From positions 248,001 through 312,000 of the forward strand of contig CP123444.1 of assembly GCA_029866965.1 (NCBI GenBank): a stretch of DNA of 64,000 nucleotides. Reading direction: 5' to 3'. The position numbers and the translations under genes are program-made. This stretch comes from Flavobacteriaceae bacterium YJPT1-3 (lineage in GTDB: Bacteria; Bacteroidota; Bacteroidia; Flavobacteriales; Flavobacteriaceae). How positions within the stretch are numbered: the stretch's first letter is position 1; every line of letters begins with the position of its first letter. Positions 25,190 to 33,541 of this stretch are shown in pieces. A model generated the notes under the pieces. That model saw nothing but the letters and a program-made list of their open reading frames with translations. It did no database searches and was not told the DNA's origin.

Positions 25190-26165
25190 GTCTCAGCTCC
25201 AGTCGTTCGACCAACTTAAAATCAAAGGTTTTACCGTTTTGTACCAATCTGCAGTGGCTGCAATGACTGTCATAAGTAAAGGTATATGGAGTGTAAATGT
25301 CAAATACACCTTGAACCGCAAACAGGCCTGAAAAATCCAATACGCCCCGTTCGGTATAGCGGTGAATTTTGTAATTGCCTGCATGCCCCTCTTCCAATCT
25401 AAAATAAGCACTGCTCCCCGTTCCAGACAAGAATTGCGCTTGAGGATGAATAGGATGTATCAGCTTATCGCTTTTGGCAACCGGCACACGCTTATCGAAA
25501 TAATTAGATAGATTTTCCTGAAGTGCCGATGAACGATACGGTTTAACTTCACCTTCAATCACTTCAAATATCCCGGTCTTACCTGCGCTCTTTTCTACAT
25601 TGCCAACGGTACTGGGGGTGAATTTTTTATGCTGATTGAGTCCCTTTCTTAATTTTTCGTCCCAGGTAGAAGCCAGAAGGGTCTCGGTAACGAAACGCGA
25701 ACAGTTACTCCCGTTGCCAAAAGCTTTATACGGTATGCTCCCTCGCATCTGTAAGCCTAAAATATAGGCCTGAGCACGATCAAAATCGACCTCATCGCAC
25801 AGGGAGGCGATCATACGGCCGTCACCATGGGTTTTTTCCGGATGCCGACTTAACCAGGATAAAAATTCATGAAGATTCAGTAACTCATTCTGTTCAAATT
25901 GCGCCCGGATGGGAATGTGAAGTTCTGCGTCCGTATGTGCGCTGCGTACCCTTCCCTTGCCCGGCGGGGTGATGTAGCGACCAAAATCGTAGTAGTAAGC
26001 CTGACCACTGACCTTATGAATAAGCACTAAAGCGGCATGACCAGCCTTAATATGCGTGGAGGTCCCCAGTCCTACCCAGGGTAGAATTTTACAGAGGAGT
26101 TCATCTGACATCTTTACAAAGGTATCAGGAAAGGCGAGCGTAATAATTTTTCCGGTTGGGTTCAC
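25158..26165 (-). CDS. DUF6695-like protein, possible permuted NlpC/P60 fold
   Basis: A 335-residue soluble protein starting at a GTG. The ATG further in (26111) would remove the strand ITLAFPDTFVKMSDE, which looks like the start of the fold, so GTG is preferred. Near the N-terminus is KAGHAALVLI..YYYDFGRY, and about 100 residues later GNGSNCSRFVTETL. A histidine first and a cysteine after, with those surroundings, is the order seen in circularly permuted NlpC/P60 (YiiX/LRAT-like) enzymes, which hydrolyse amide or ester bonds. I recall the family as DUF6695 but cannot confirm it. The C-terminal third is a separate beta-rich region ending DSHCSHCRLVQNGKTFDFKL. Confidence 0.65.
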   Translation of the reverse strand: MNPTGKIITLAFPDTFVKMSDELLCKILPWVGLGTSTHIKAGHAALVLIHKVSGQAYYYDFGRYITPPGKGRVRSAHTDAELHIPIRAQFEQNELLNLHEFLSWLSRHPEKTHGDGRMIASLCDEVDFDRAQAYILGLQMRGSIPYKAFGNGSNCSRFVTETLLASTWDEKLRKGLNQHKKFTPSTVGNVEKSAGKTGIFEVIEGEVKPYRSSALQENLSNYFDKRVPVAKSDKLIHPIHPQAQFLSGTGSSAYFRLEEGHAGNYKIHRYTERGVLDFSGLFAVQGVFDIYTPYTFTYDSHCSHCRLVQNGKTFDFKLVERLELRPNSAQKAHSA

Positions 26166-26243
26166 AAAACAGCTTTAGGGTGTTCGTCTGAAAACCGCTG
26201 TCAACTTACAAAAAATTAAGTTATGTTTAAGAAAGCTGCTCTT

Positions 26244-26257
26244 GCTTTCGCGAAAGC
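26244..26257. repeat. Iterated palindrome GCTTTCGCGAAAGC, copy 8 (intergenic)
   Basis: Between the DUF6695-like gene and pruA, 54 bases before the pruA ATG. Confidence 0.85.
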
Positions 26258-26310
26258 ATACCCTCAAAATTTATTAACTTGCGACTCATTAAAAATCAAA
26301 TAAAATCAAC

Positions 26311-27942
26311 ATGGGAAAAGGATTCTTTCAAGTTCCAATAGCCGTCAATGAACCCGTTAAAGACTATGCTCCTGGCTCGCCAGAACGCGAGGCCGTTCTT
26401 AAGGAATATCATACAATGTACAAGCAGCAGGTGGATGTACCCTGCTACATCAACGGAGAGGAAATACGCACAGGGAATACTCAAAAGATCACTCCACCTC
26501 ACGACCATCAGCACGTAGTAGGACAATTTCATAAAGCGGATAAGAAACAGGTAGAAGAAGCCATTGCCACCGCGCTAGCCGCCAAAACCTCCTGGGAACA
26601 AATGCCCTGGGAGCAACGAGCGGGAATTTTTCTAAAGGCTGCTGAATTGATCGCCGGACCCTACCGCGCTAAGATCAATGCAGCCACCATGATCGGACAA
26701 TCAAAAACCATCTATCAGGCAGAGATCGATTCTGCTTGCGAATTGATCGACTTCCTGCGCTTTAATGTGCAGTACATGACCGACATCTTTAACGACCAGC
26801 CGGAAAGCACAACGGCTGCCTGGAATCGATTGGAATACCGCCCTTTAGAAGGTTTTGTTTACGCAGTAACACCGTTTAACTTTACCGCGATCGCCGGGAA
26901 CCTTCCTTCCTGTATGGCCATGTTAGGCAATGTAGTGGTGTGGAAACCCAGTGACAGTCAGGCCTACTCGGCCGAGGTGATCAGAGCGGTGTTTGAAGAA
27001 GCGGGAGTACCTGCCGGAGTGATCAACATCGTATACGGAGATCCCGTGATGATCACAGATACGGTAATGGCCAGTCCAGACTTTGCAGGATTGCATTTTA
27101 CCGGATCGACTACCGTATTTAAAGACCTTTGGTCTAAAATCGGACAACAGATCCATACCTATAAGACCTACCCTCGCATTGTGGGAGAAACCGGCGGGAA
27201 AGACTTTATACTGGCGCATCCTACCGCCAAATCCAAACAAGTGAGCACCGCTATCACTCGGGGTGCCTTTGAATTCCAAGGTCAAAAGTGTAGCGCTGCC
27301 AGTAGATGCTACATCCCGAAGAGTTTATGGCCCCAGGTGAAGGAGGAATTGATCGCCGACCTGAAATCGTTCAAAATGGGATCTCCGGAAGACATGAGCA
27401 ATTTCATCACTGCCGTCATTCACGAAGGTTCCTTTGATAAACTGGCCAAATATATTGATGAGGCCAAAGCCGATGATCAGGTAGAAATCATTGCCGGCGG
27501 GAATTACGATAAATCCAAAGGGTATTTTATTGAGCCAACCGTACTGCTTGCCAAAGATCCCAAATACACCACCATGTGTACCGAGTTATTCGGTCCGGTA
27601 GTGACCATTTATGTCTATGAAGACGACCAATGGGAGGAAACACTTCAGCTTGTTGATGAGACCAGTGATTATGCACTTACCGGCGCCGTTTTGGGAACCG
27701 ATCGCTACGCACTGGCCCAGGCTACTGAAGCCTTACGCAACGCCGCTGGTAACTTCTACATCAATGACAAGCCTACCGGAGCGGTAGTAGGGCAACAACC
27801 CTTTGGAGGCGCACGAGCTTCAGGAACCAATGACAAGGCTGGATCAGCCTTGAATCTATTGCGATGGTTATCTCCACGAATGATCAAGGAAACCTTCGTT
27901 ACTCCGGAGGATTACCGCTACCCATTCCTGGGAGAAGATTAA
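26311..27942 (+). CDS. pruA: L-glutamate gamma-semialdehyde dehydrogenase (P5C dehydrogenase)
   Basis: A 543-residue NAD-dependent enzyme and the second step of proline catabolism to glutamate. Residues show GKGFFQVPIAVNEPVKDYAPGSPER at the start, typical of this type. The catalytic Glu is in IVGETGGKDF, and the nucleophilic Cys is in FEFQGQKCSAASR. WKPSDSQAYSAE and FTGSTTVFKDL form the NAD site. No proline dehydrogenase domain is fused, so PutA-type bifunctionality is absent here. A palindrome copy lies in its promoter region (26244-26257), and a strong terminator follows. Confidence 0.95.
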   Translation: MGKGFFQVPIAVNEPVKDYAPGSPEREAVLKEYHTMYKQQVDVPCYINGEEIRTGNTQKITPPHDHQHVVGQFHKADKKQVEEAIATALAAKTSWEQMPWEQRAGIFLKAAELIAGPYRAKINAATMIGQSKTIYQAEIDSACELIDFLRFNVQYMTDIFNDQPESTTAAWNRLEYRPLEGFVYAVTPFNFTAIAGNLPSCMAMLGNVVVWKPSDSQAYSAEVIRAVFEEAGVPAGVINIVYGDPVMITDTVMASPDFAGLHFTGSTTVFKDLWSKIGQQIHTYKTYPRIVGETGGKDFILAHPTAKSKQVSTAITRGAFEFQGQKCSAASRCYIPKSLWPQVKEELIADLKSFKMGSPEDMSNFITAVIHEGSFDKLAKYIDEAKADDQVEIIAGGNYDKSKGYFIEPTVLLAKDPKYTTMCTELFGPVVTIYVYEDDQWEETLQLVDETSDYALTGAVLGTDRYALAQATEALRNAAGNFYINDKPTGAVVGQQPFGGARASGTNDKAGSALNLLRWLSPRMIKETFVTPEDYRYPFLGED

Positions 27943-27960
27943 ATGTTTTAAATAAGGAGA

Positions 27961-27989
27961 AAAAAGGCAGCCCGGGCTGCCTTTTTTTA
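27961..27989 (+). terminator. Rho-independent terminator after pruA
   Basis: A perfect 22-base palindrome at 27963-27984, with arms AAAGGCAGCCC and GGGCTGCCTTT, is followed by a run of T. Confidence 0.85.
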
Positions 27990-28055
27990 TGTCCAATCAG
28001 ATTTTAAAAGTAAATTTTATGTTACGCCAATGTAAATTTAATGTTAAGTAATTTG

Positions 28056-28063
28056 TATCTTTG
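28056..28063 (+). promoter_or_regulatory. Putative -7 element for the 94-aa gene
   Basis: TATCTTTG fits TAnnTTTG and lies 26 bases upstream of the ATG at 28089. Confidence 0.5.
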
Positions 28064-28088
28064 ATGTAAGCCCAAAAAGTTAAACACC

Positions 28089-28373
28089 ATGGAAACAGAT
28101 AAAACGAGCAGGAAACATTTAGTTCGCGTTCAGTATCAGATCATCGATTGCGAGCAATACGGTAGAAAGAAAAAGAAAGGAACAGCCCGAATTAAGGAGC
28201 GTTTGTTTTTAGTAAATCAACCGGAGCAACTTGAACAGGCCTGGTCCTGTTTTGAACAGAGCCTGATCCAGGAGGAGCCTGCCCAAAAAACCATGCTGGC
28301 GCAATGGATGGATTCTTTTAAAGACTATTGCTCCATAAGTCGCGATTATTTCTACGCTTTACTTCAGAGCTAG
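28089..28373 (+). CDS. Small hypothetical protein
   Basis: A 94-residue protein not recognised. It begins METDKTSRKHLVRVQYQII and has a basic patch (YGRKKKKGTARIKERL) in the first third. The rest is amphipathic and helix-prone, ending RDYFYALLQS. There is no signal peptide or membrane segment. A promoter-like TATCTTTG precedes it, and its stop codon interlocks by four bases with that of rsmG. This supports the frame as a real gene. The basic patch could bind nucleic acid, but that is speculation. Confidence 0.6.
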   Translation: METDKTSRKHLVRVQYQIIDCEQYGRKKKKGTARIKERLFLVNQPEQLEQAWSCFEQSLIQEEPAQKTMLAQWMDSFKDYCSISRDYFYALLQS

Positions 28374-28999
28374 CCCTTAAATTTTAAGGGTAGATGCACC
28401 ACTTTTTTGGTGTCAAAAAAATCCTCTTTAAAGTAGGCGCTCAAATCGTACTCCACAGCCTTTGGAAAGGCTGCTAATTCTTCAGTCAGGTCTCCACCTT
28501 TTAAATACAGGATACCATTTTTGAGTTCGTGTCTGCTTTTCTTGGCGATCTTGCCTTTGGTCCATCGCACGAAAGCATCCATTTGAGCGACGGCCCGACT
28601 CACGATGAAATCATAATGTCCCTCCAGTTGTTCCACCCGATCGTGGGTGGTGCGCACATTGTCTAACCCCAGTCCGGCGACCACTTCATCGACCACCTTG
28701 ATCTTTTTTCCTATACTATCGACCAGATGAAATTGCGTTTCCGGAAAAAGAATGGCTAGTGGGACTCCCGGAAAACCGCCGCCGGTACCTACGTCAAGAA
28801 TTGTGCTTCCGGGAAGGAAATCCTGCACTTTCGCAATACCCAGACTGTGCAACACATGGCGCAAGTAAATTTCATCAATATCCTTTCGGGAAACCACATT
28901 GATCTTTTGATTCCAATCCTGATAAAGGTGCTGTAATTCAGCGTATTGCTGAATTTGCTGAGGGGTCAGCTCGGGGAAATAGCGCTGAATGAGTTCCAT
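28370..28999 (-). CDS. rsmG: 16S rRNA (guanine-527 N7) methyltransferase
   Basis: A 209-residue methyltransferase of the GidB/RsmG family. The ATG at 28997-28999 (MELIQRYFPEL) is preferred over an in-frame TTG two codons upstream. Visible are NQKINVVSRKD.EIYLRHVLHSLG, the SAM loop LDVGTGGGFPGVPLAILFP, LVDSIGKKIKVVDEV and DFIVSRAVAQMD. It methylates G527 of 16S rRNA in the decoding region, and loss of it causes low-level streptomycin resistance in other bacteria. It is convergent with the preceding small gene. Confidence 0.94.
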   Translation of the reverse strand: MELIQRYFPELTPQQIQQYAELQHLYQDWNQKINVVSRKDIDEIYLRHVLHSLGIAKVQDFLPGSTILDVGTGGGFPGVPLAILFPETQFHLVDSIGKKIKVVDEVVAGLGLDNVRTTHDRVEQLEGHYDFIVSRAVAQMDAFVRWTKGKIAKKSRHELKNGILYLKGGDLTEELAAFPKAVEYDLSAYFKEDFFDTKKVVHLPLKFKG

Positions 29000-29138
29000 G
29001 AACAAGTTTAAAGCGCTAAATTACCCAATTCATACGTTAAATCATTCCTTTAGGACGATGTCTTAAATTTATAGTCCTATTTTTACCGTTTCGGAATAAA
29101 ACGCCTTATTTTACGTTTATCCGACAGAATACCACCCT

Positions 29139-30236
29139 ATGGAAAATACAATTCGCTTCTCACGCACAGACTCCGCCAAGTTCTTCAGAACACTCAACAA
29201 GCGGGTCAATGATTATTTTAAAGAAAACAACATCAAACGCACCGGAAACTGGAAACTGTACCTGAAAGCAGTAGTCATGTTCTCCCTTTATTTAGTGCCA
29301 TACTTCTTATTCCTGACCTTAGACCTACCTACCTGGGCGCAAATCCTATTGACCCTGACCATGGGTGTTGGTATGGCGGGAGTGGGTATGAATGTCATGC
29401 ATGACGGGAACCACGGTTCCTTTTCCAGCAAAAAATGGGTAAACAAACTCATGGGAAGCAGCATATACATCCTGGCCGGAAATGTCTATAACTGGAAGGT
29501 GCAGCACAATGTGCTACATCACACCTATACCAATATCCACGGTCATGACGAAGATCTTGAGGCCGGACGCGTATTGCGCTTTTCCAAGCACGGCAAGTGG
29601 CATCGCTTCCACCGTTTTCAGCACTATTATTCCATCCTTTTGTATGGATTGTTGACCATCAACTGGGCGATCACTACCGACTTTTTCCAGATGCGTCGCT
29701 ACCTGAAACGCAAGCTTTCCCACGGGAATCTGCCTAATCCCAAAAAGGAATGGAGCACCCTCGTCATTACCAAGATCATCTACGTTTCCATGTGGATCGT
29801 TATCCCTATGATCTTTGTCGATCTGGCCTGGTGGAAAATTCTGATCGGTTTTGTGATCATGCATTATACTGCCGGTTTGATTTTGAGCGTTGTCTTTCAA
29901 CTGGCGCACGTGGTCGATGAAACCGAAATGCCCCTACCGGATCAAAGCGGTACCATGAAGAATACCTGGGCTATCCATCAATTGTTCACCACGGTCAATT
30001 TCTCGACCAAGAACCGCATTGTGAATTGGTTTACCGGCGGACTCAATCATCAGGTGGAGCACCACATCTTTCCGCACATCAGTCATATTCACTATACCAA
30101 GATCTCTAAAATCGTGAAAGAGACGGCTAAGGAGTTCAATCTGCCATATCACGAATATAAAACCACGCGTAAAGCCATACTTGCCCATTTCCAATATCTC
30201 AGAGATATGGGAATGCAGCCGGCTCAGGTCGCCTAA
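29139..30236 (+). CDS. Fatty acid desaturase (acyl-CoA or acyl-lipid type)
   Basis: A 365-residue integral membrane di-iron enzyme. The three histidine boxes are complete: HDGNH at residues 88-92, HNVLHH at 123-128 and NHQVEHHIFPH near 306. Four membrane segments flank them (about 45-65, 70-85, 150-175 and 215-245). The QVEHH form of the third box is typical of delta-5/6-type front-end desaturases and their bacterial relatives, but no cytochrome b5 domain is fused. It introduces a double bond into fatty acyl chains, probably for membrane fluidity in the cold. Regiospecificity cannot be read from the sequence. Confidence 0.9.
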   Translation: MENTIRFSRTDSAKFFRTLNKRVNDYFKENNIKRTGNWKLYLKAVVMFSLYLVPYFLFLTLDLPTWAQILLTLTMGVGMAGVGMNVMHDGNHGSFSSKKWVNKLMGSSIYILAGNVYNWKVQHNVLHHTYTNIHGHDEDLEAGRVLRFSKHGKWHRFHRFQHYYSILLYGLLTINWAITTDFFQMRRYLKRKLSHGNLPNPKKEWSTLVITKIIYVSMWIVIPMIFVDLAWWKILIGFVIMHYTAGLILSVVFQLAHVVDETEMPLPDQSGTMKNTWAIHQLFTTVNFSTKNRIVNWFTGGLNHQVEHHIFPHISHIHYTKISKIVKETAKEFNLPYHEYKTTRKAILAHFQYLRDMGMQPAQVA

Positions 30237-30265
30237 GTCGTTTTGATCACATCCACGAACCGAAC

Positions 30266-31450
30266 ATGACTATACTTTCTGACAGAATTAATGCGCTGGA
30301 AACCTCAGCCACGCTGGCTATGGCCGCCAAAGCTCGCGAGCTTCGCGAACAAGGTAAAGACATCATTGGCCTGAGTTTAGGAGAACCTGACTTTGGGACG
30401 CCTGACTTTATTCAAGAGGCTGCTATTCAAGCCGTAAAAGACGGCTACAACTCCTATACGCCCGTAGACGGCTATGTGGAATTGAAAGACGCCATCATAA
30501 AGAAGTTTAAGCGAGACAATCAACTGACCTATGATCGATCACAGATCGTGGTTTCCACCGGTGCCAAGCAATCGCTCTATAATTTAGCTCAAGTGTGTCT
30601 TAACGATGGCGACGAGGTCATCTTACCCTGTCCTTATTGGGTCAGCTATCGTGACATTGTGCAGTTGGCGGGCGGTATAGCGGTAGAAGTGCAAACCGGT
30701 ATTGAAACCGATTTCAAGATGACCGCGGCTCAACTGGAAGCAGCCATCACCCCGAAGACCAAAATGCTTTGGTACAGTTCGCCCTGCAACCCCAGCGGTT
30801 CCATTTACAGTAAAAAAGAATTAGAGGCACTGGCGGAGGTCCTGGAAAAACATCCTCAAATCATCGTGGTCAGTGATGAGATCTATGAACATATCAATTA
30901 TGTGGGTGATCATGTGAGCATGGCTCAACTTCCGAGCATGTATGACCGTACCGTGACCGTAAATGGGATGGCTAAGGCCTTTGCCATGACCGGATGGAGA
31001 ATTGGTTACCTGGGCGGACCGACTACCATTGCCCGGGCCTGTAATAAAATTCAAGGCCAGGTCACCAGCGGAGCGAATTGCATTGCCCAGCGTGCCTCCA
31101 TCACCGGATTGGAAGCAGACCCGTCTAAGATCCAGTACATGGTCGATCAATTTAAAGAGCGTCGCACCTTAATCCTGGACTTATTAAAAGAGATTCCAGG
31201 TTTTCAATGCAATGAACCGGAAGGCGCTTTTTATGTATTCCCGGATATTTCCTATTACTTCGGTAAAACCTTAAAAGGTCAAACCATTCAAAATGCTACT
31301 GATTTTTCCATGTTTCTGTTGGAACACGCCCTGGTCGCTACTGTGACCGGAGATGCCTTTGGAGGCCCTAATTGCATCCGTATTTCCTATGCTGCGAGTC
31401 AGGAAAATATCAAGGAGGCCATTGAACGAATCAAGAATGCCTTAAGCTGA
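30266..31450 (+). CDS. Pyridoxal-phosphate aminotransferase, class I (aspartate type)
   Basis: A 394-residue fold-type I aminotransferase. The N-terminal SATLAMAAKARELREQGKDIIGLSLGEPDFGTPDF segment identifies the aspartate aminotransferase subgroup I-gamma. The PLP lysine is in VNGMAKAFAMTGWRIGYL, and NPSGSIYSK and VVSDEIYEHI carry the cofactor-binding residues. It is likely to transfer amino groups between aspartate or aromatic amino acids and 2-oxoglutarate. A terminator follows its stop. Confidence 0.9.
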   Translation: MTILSDRINALETSATLAMAAKARELREQGKDIIGLSLGEPDFGTPDFIQEAAIQAVKDGYNSYTPVDGYVELKDAIIKKFKRDNQLTYDRSQIVVSTGAKQSLYNLAQVCLNDGDEVILPCPYWVSYRDIVQLAGGIAVEVQTGIETDFKMTAAQLEAAITPKTKMLWYSSPCNPSGSIYSKKELEALAEVLEKHPQIIVVSDEIYEHINYVGDHVSMAQLPSMYDRTVTVNGMAKAFAMTGWRIGYLGGPTTIARACNKIQGQVTSGANCIAQRASITGLEADPSKIQYMVDQFKERRTLILDLLKEIPGFQCNEPEGAFYVFPDISYYFGKTLKGQTIQNATDFSMFLLEHALVATVTGDAFGGPNCIRISYAASQENIKEAIERIKNALS

Positions 31451-31472
31451 GGAAAAGCTTCTCAAAATGACT

Positions 31473-31499
31473 AAGCGATCTCTCAGGTCGCTTTTTTTT
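31473..31499 (+). terminator. Rho-independent terminator after the aminotransferase gene
   Basis: AAGCGATC (31473-31480) pairs with GGTCGCTT (31486-31493), including one G-U wobble, followed by eight T. Confidence 0.8.
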
Positions 31500-31526
31500 G
31501 GTTAAATTAGCGATAGACAGCGACTT

Positions 31527-32336
31527 ATGAGAGCCCTTATCGCCATTCTACTGCTTATCGGATTTGGACTGTTGGTCCATTACGGCTGGAAAAACAACCA
31601 ACACCAGGCGGAGCGCTATTATGAACTTGGAGCGATCCATGAAGCCCAGCGCAAACAAGCTTCAGAAGATCACGGCCCTATGGCCTTCTATTGGGAAGAA
31701 GTCATCCCGTCGACCAATGACTCCTTAAAAATTTGGCTCGAGACCTACACCTCGGGTATGCAAGCCGGCAGGCGTTTGGTCATCGCCGCACCCTATTTTC
31801 GAAATGAGCGCAATCTGACCGATTTTGAGAATTTGGGCATGGCCAGAGCCTACGCCATACAGCAATTGATCAAAGAAGATATTCCTGAAGAACTGACTGA
31901 AATTAAAGGCTATCCTCTGGATTTTTATGCAGAAGCTAAACAAGAGCCGCTCACTCAGATCCGGCTTGACTGGCGTATCCGCAATGAGAATATCGTAGAG
32001 CTGGAAGAAGGTGCCTTGATCTATTTTCCCAAGAACAGTTACGACCGGGAAATGACGCAAAATATCAAAGACTACTTACAAAGAGTGGTGAAGGCCCTGG
32101 AAAACAATCAGAAAAAAGTGATCCTGACCGGCTATACGGACAATGTGGGCAGTGCCCAATCCAACCAAAATATCAGCAGACTAAGAGCCGAACGGATCAA
32201 ACAGGAGTTGGTCTCCCTGGGCGTTGATGCTGATCGCATATTTACTCAGGGCGCCGGTATGGAAAATCCTATAGCCAGTAATACGACTGAGGCAGGACGA
32301 CACGAGAATCGACGCGTAGAACTTAAAATTCAATAG
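31527..32336 (+). CDS. OmpA family protein with C-terminal peptidoglycan-binding domain
   Basis: A 269-residue protein anchored by an N-terminal membrane helix (residues about 3-20, RALIAILLLIGFGLLVHYGW). A middle region of unknown fold follows, then an OmpA/MotB-type domain from about residue 165. The domain shows LIYFPKNSYD, VILTGYTDNVGSAQSN..LSRLRAER-like NISRLRAERIKQEL, GAGMENPIA and HENRRVELKI. This domain binds meso-diaminopimelate of peptidoglycan. There is no outer-membrane barrel, so it is an inner-membrane-anchored cell-wall tether. A 73-residue membrane protein gene follows after one base. Confidence 0.88.
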   Translation: MRALIAILLLIGFGLLVHYGWKNNQHQAERYYELGAIHEAQRKQASEDHGPMAFYWEEVIPSTNDSLKIWLETYTSGMQAGRRLVIAAPYFRNERNLTDFENLGMARAYAIQQLIKEDIPEELTEIKGYPLDFYAEAKQEPLTQIRLDWRIRNENIVELEEGALIYFPKNSYDREMTQNIKDYLQRVVKALENNQKKVILTGYTDNVGSAQSNQNISRLRAERIKQELVSLGVDADRIFTQGAGMENPIASNTTEAGRHENRRVELKIQ

Positions 32337-32337
32337 T

Positions 32338-32559
32338 ATGCTTGGACTACTCTCACAAACCTATCAGCAGCCCAGTTTTACCTCCTGGTTCTTATGGATG
32401 CTCGCAGCCTTTGTCCTGGGTATATTTTTTGGGATTATGCTTTCGCGAAAGCGGAAAAAAGAGGGAGAATGGGAGAAAAAATACCGCAAGACCAAAGCCT
32501 ATCTCGAGGAGTGCCAGCAAGCGGTAGATCGTTCGATATCCAAAGAAAAAGAGGCTTAG
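32338..32559 (+). CDS. Small membrane protein downstream of the OmpA-like gene
   Basis: A 73-residue protein with a single helix (FLWMLAAFVLGIFFGIML) followed by a very basic segment and a coiled-coil-like C-terminus (YLEECQQAVDRSI). It is separated from the OmpA-like gene by one base, so the two are probably translated together. The palindrome at 32441-32450 encodes LSRK exactly at the membrane-cytoplasm boundary. Its stop interlocks with that of ypdA. No family is recognised. Confidence 0.7.
   Translation: MLGLLSQTYQQPSFTSWFLWMLAAFVLGIFFGIMLSRKRKKEGEWEKKYRKTKAYLEECQQAVDRSISKEKEA
32439..32452. repeat. Iterated palindrome GCTTTCGCGAAAGC, copy 9
   Basis: In the small membrane protein gene, read as L-S-R-K directly after the helix. 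Confidence 0.85.
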
Positions 32560-33539
32560 ACCTTAACCTTGGCCTTTAACGACTGTAAGATACGAGGAGC
32601 GTGCTCCCGGGTATTCTCGATAAACAGTTTACTGGTGTTCAGACCCGCATTGATGACCCCTGCCACATAGACATTCTCCATAGGGGTTTCCAGAGTTTCT
32701 TCATCATGGATAGGCGTTCGCGCCTCATCATCGGCTATGGGCAATCCCAACTGATCGAATAAACTATAATCCGGTTTGTATCCGATCATGGCGAGTACAA
32801 AATCGTTGGGCAAAGTCACTTCCCCATCCGGAGTGTTGAGTACCACGGTACGCGGAGTGATCTCTTTGACCGTACTGTTGAAATACGCTTTGATGGAACC
32901 TTCTTTAATTCGATTTTCGATATTGGGTTTGATCCAGTATTTGGTCTTCTCATAAATAGAGTCGCCGCGAATCGCCATGGTCACATTCGCTCCTTTATAA
33001 TAGGTTTCTAAAGCCACATCACAGGCAGAATTAGCAGCACCAACCACCAGCACATCCTGATTGACATAAGGGTGCGGACTGTCATAGAAATGCTTGACCT
33101 TAGGCAGGTCTTCTCCAGGTACTTCCAGCATACGTGCCGTATCGTAGAAACCGGTACACACGATGACTGCCTGGGTGTGGAAGCTGCCTCGATTGGTTTG
33201 GATTTCGTAATTCCCATTGGCTTGTCGCTCCATGCCCTGCACTTCGGTGTACAAGTTGATCTGGAGATCCCAGCTCTCGTGTACCCGACGGTAGTATTCC
33301 AGGGCCTCTTTACGCGTAGGCTTGTCACTATGGGCCACAAAAGGAACATCGCCTATTTCCAGGAGATTAGAGGTCGAGAAAAAGGTCATTTGTTCCGGGA
33401 AACTGTATAAAGAATTCACCAATACCCCTTTCTCCAGCACAATGTACTCCAAACCTTCCTTTTCGGCTTCAATAGCACAAGCCAAACCTATGGGTCCGGC
33501 TCCAATGATGATTAACTGATACGTTTTCTGCTCATTCAT
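32556..33539 (-). CDS. ypdA: YpdA-type bacillithiol disulfide reductase
   Basis: A 327-residue FAD/NADPH oxidoreductase. It shows IIIGAGPIGLACAIEAEK (FAD), FPEQMTFFSTSNLLEIGDVPF (the YpdA hallmark), VVGAANSACDVALETY (NADPH) and VYVAGVINAGLNTSKLFIENTR. In Firmicutes YpdA reduces oxidised bacillithiol, and members are widespread in Bacteroidota. It is the last gene of a minus-strand set with trkA and trkH, two bases after trkH, although the functions are not obviously linked. Confidence 0.92.
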   Translation of the reverse strand: MNEQKTYQLIIIGAGPIGLACAIEAEKEGLEYIVLEKGVLVNSLYSFPEQMTFFSTSNLLEIGDVPFVAHSDKPTRKEALEYYRRVHESWDLQINLYTEVQGMERQANGNYEIQTNRGSFHTQAVIVCTGFYDTARMLEVPGEDLPKVKHFYDSPHPYVNQDVLVVGAANSACDVALETYYKGANVTMAIRGDSIYEKTKYWIKPNIENRIKEGSIKAYFNSTVKEITPRTVVLNTPDGEVTLPNDFVLAMIGYKPDYSLFDQLGLPIADDEARTPIHDEETLETPMENVYVAGVINAGLNTSKLFIENTREHAPRILQSLKAKVKV

Positions 33540-33541
33540 AA

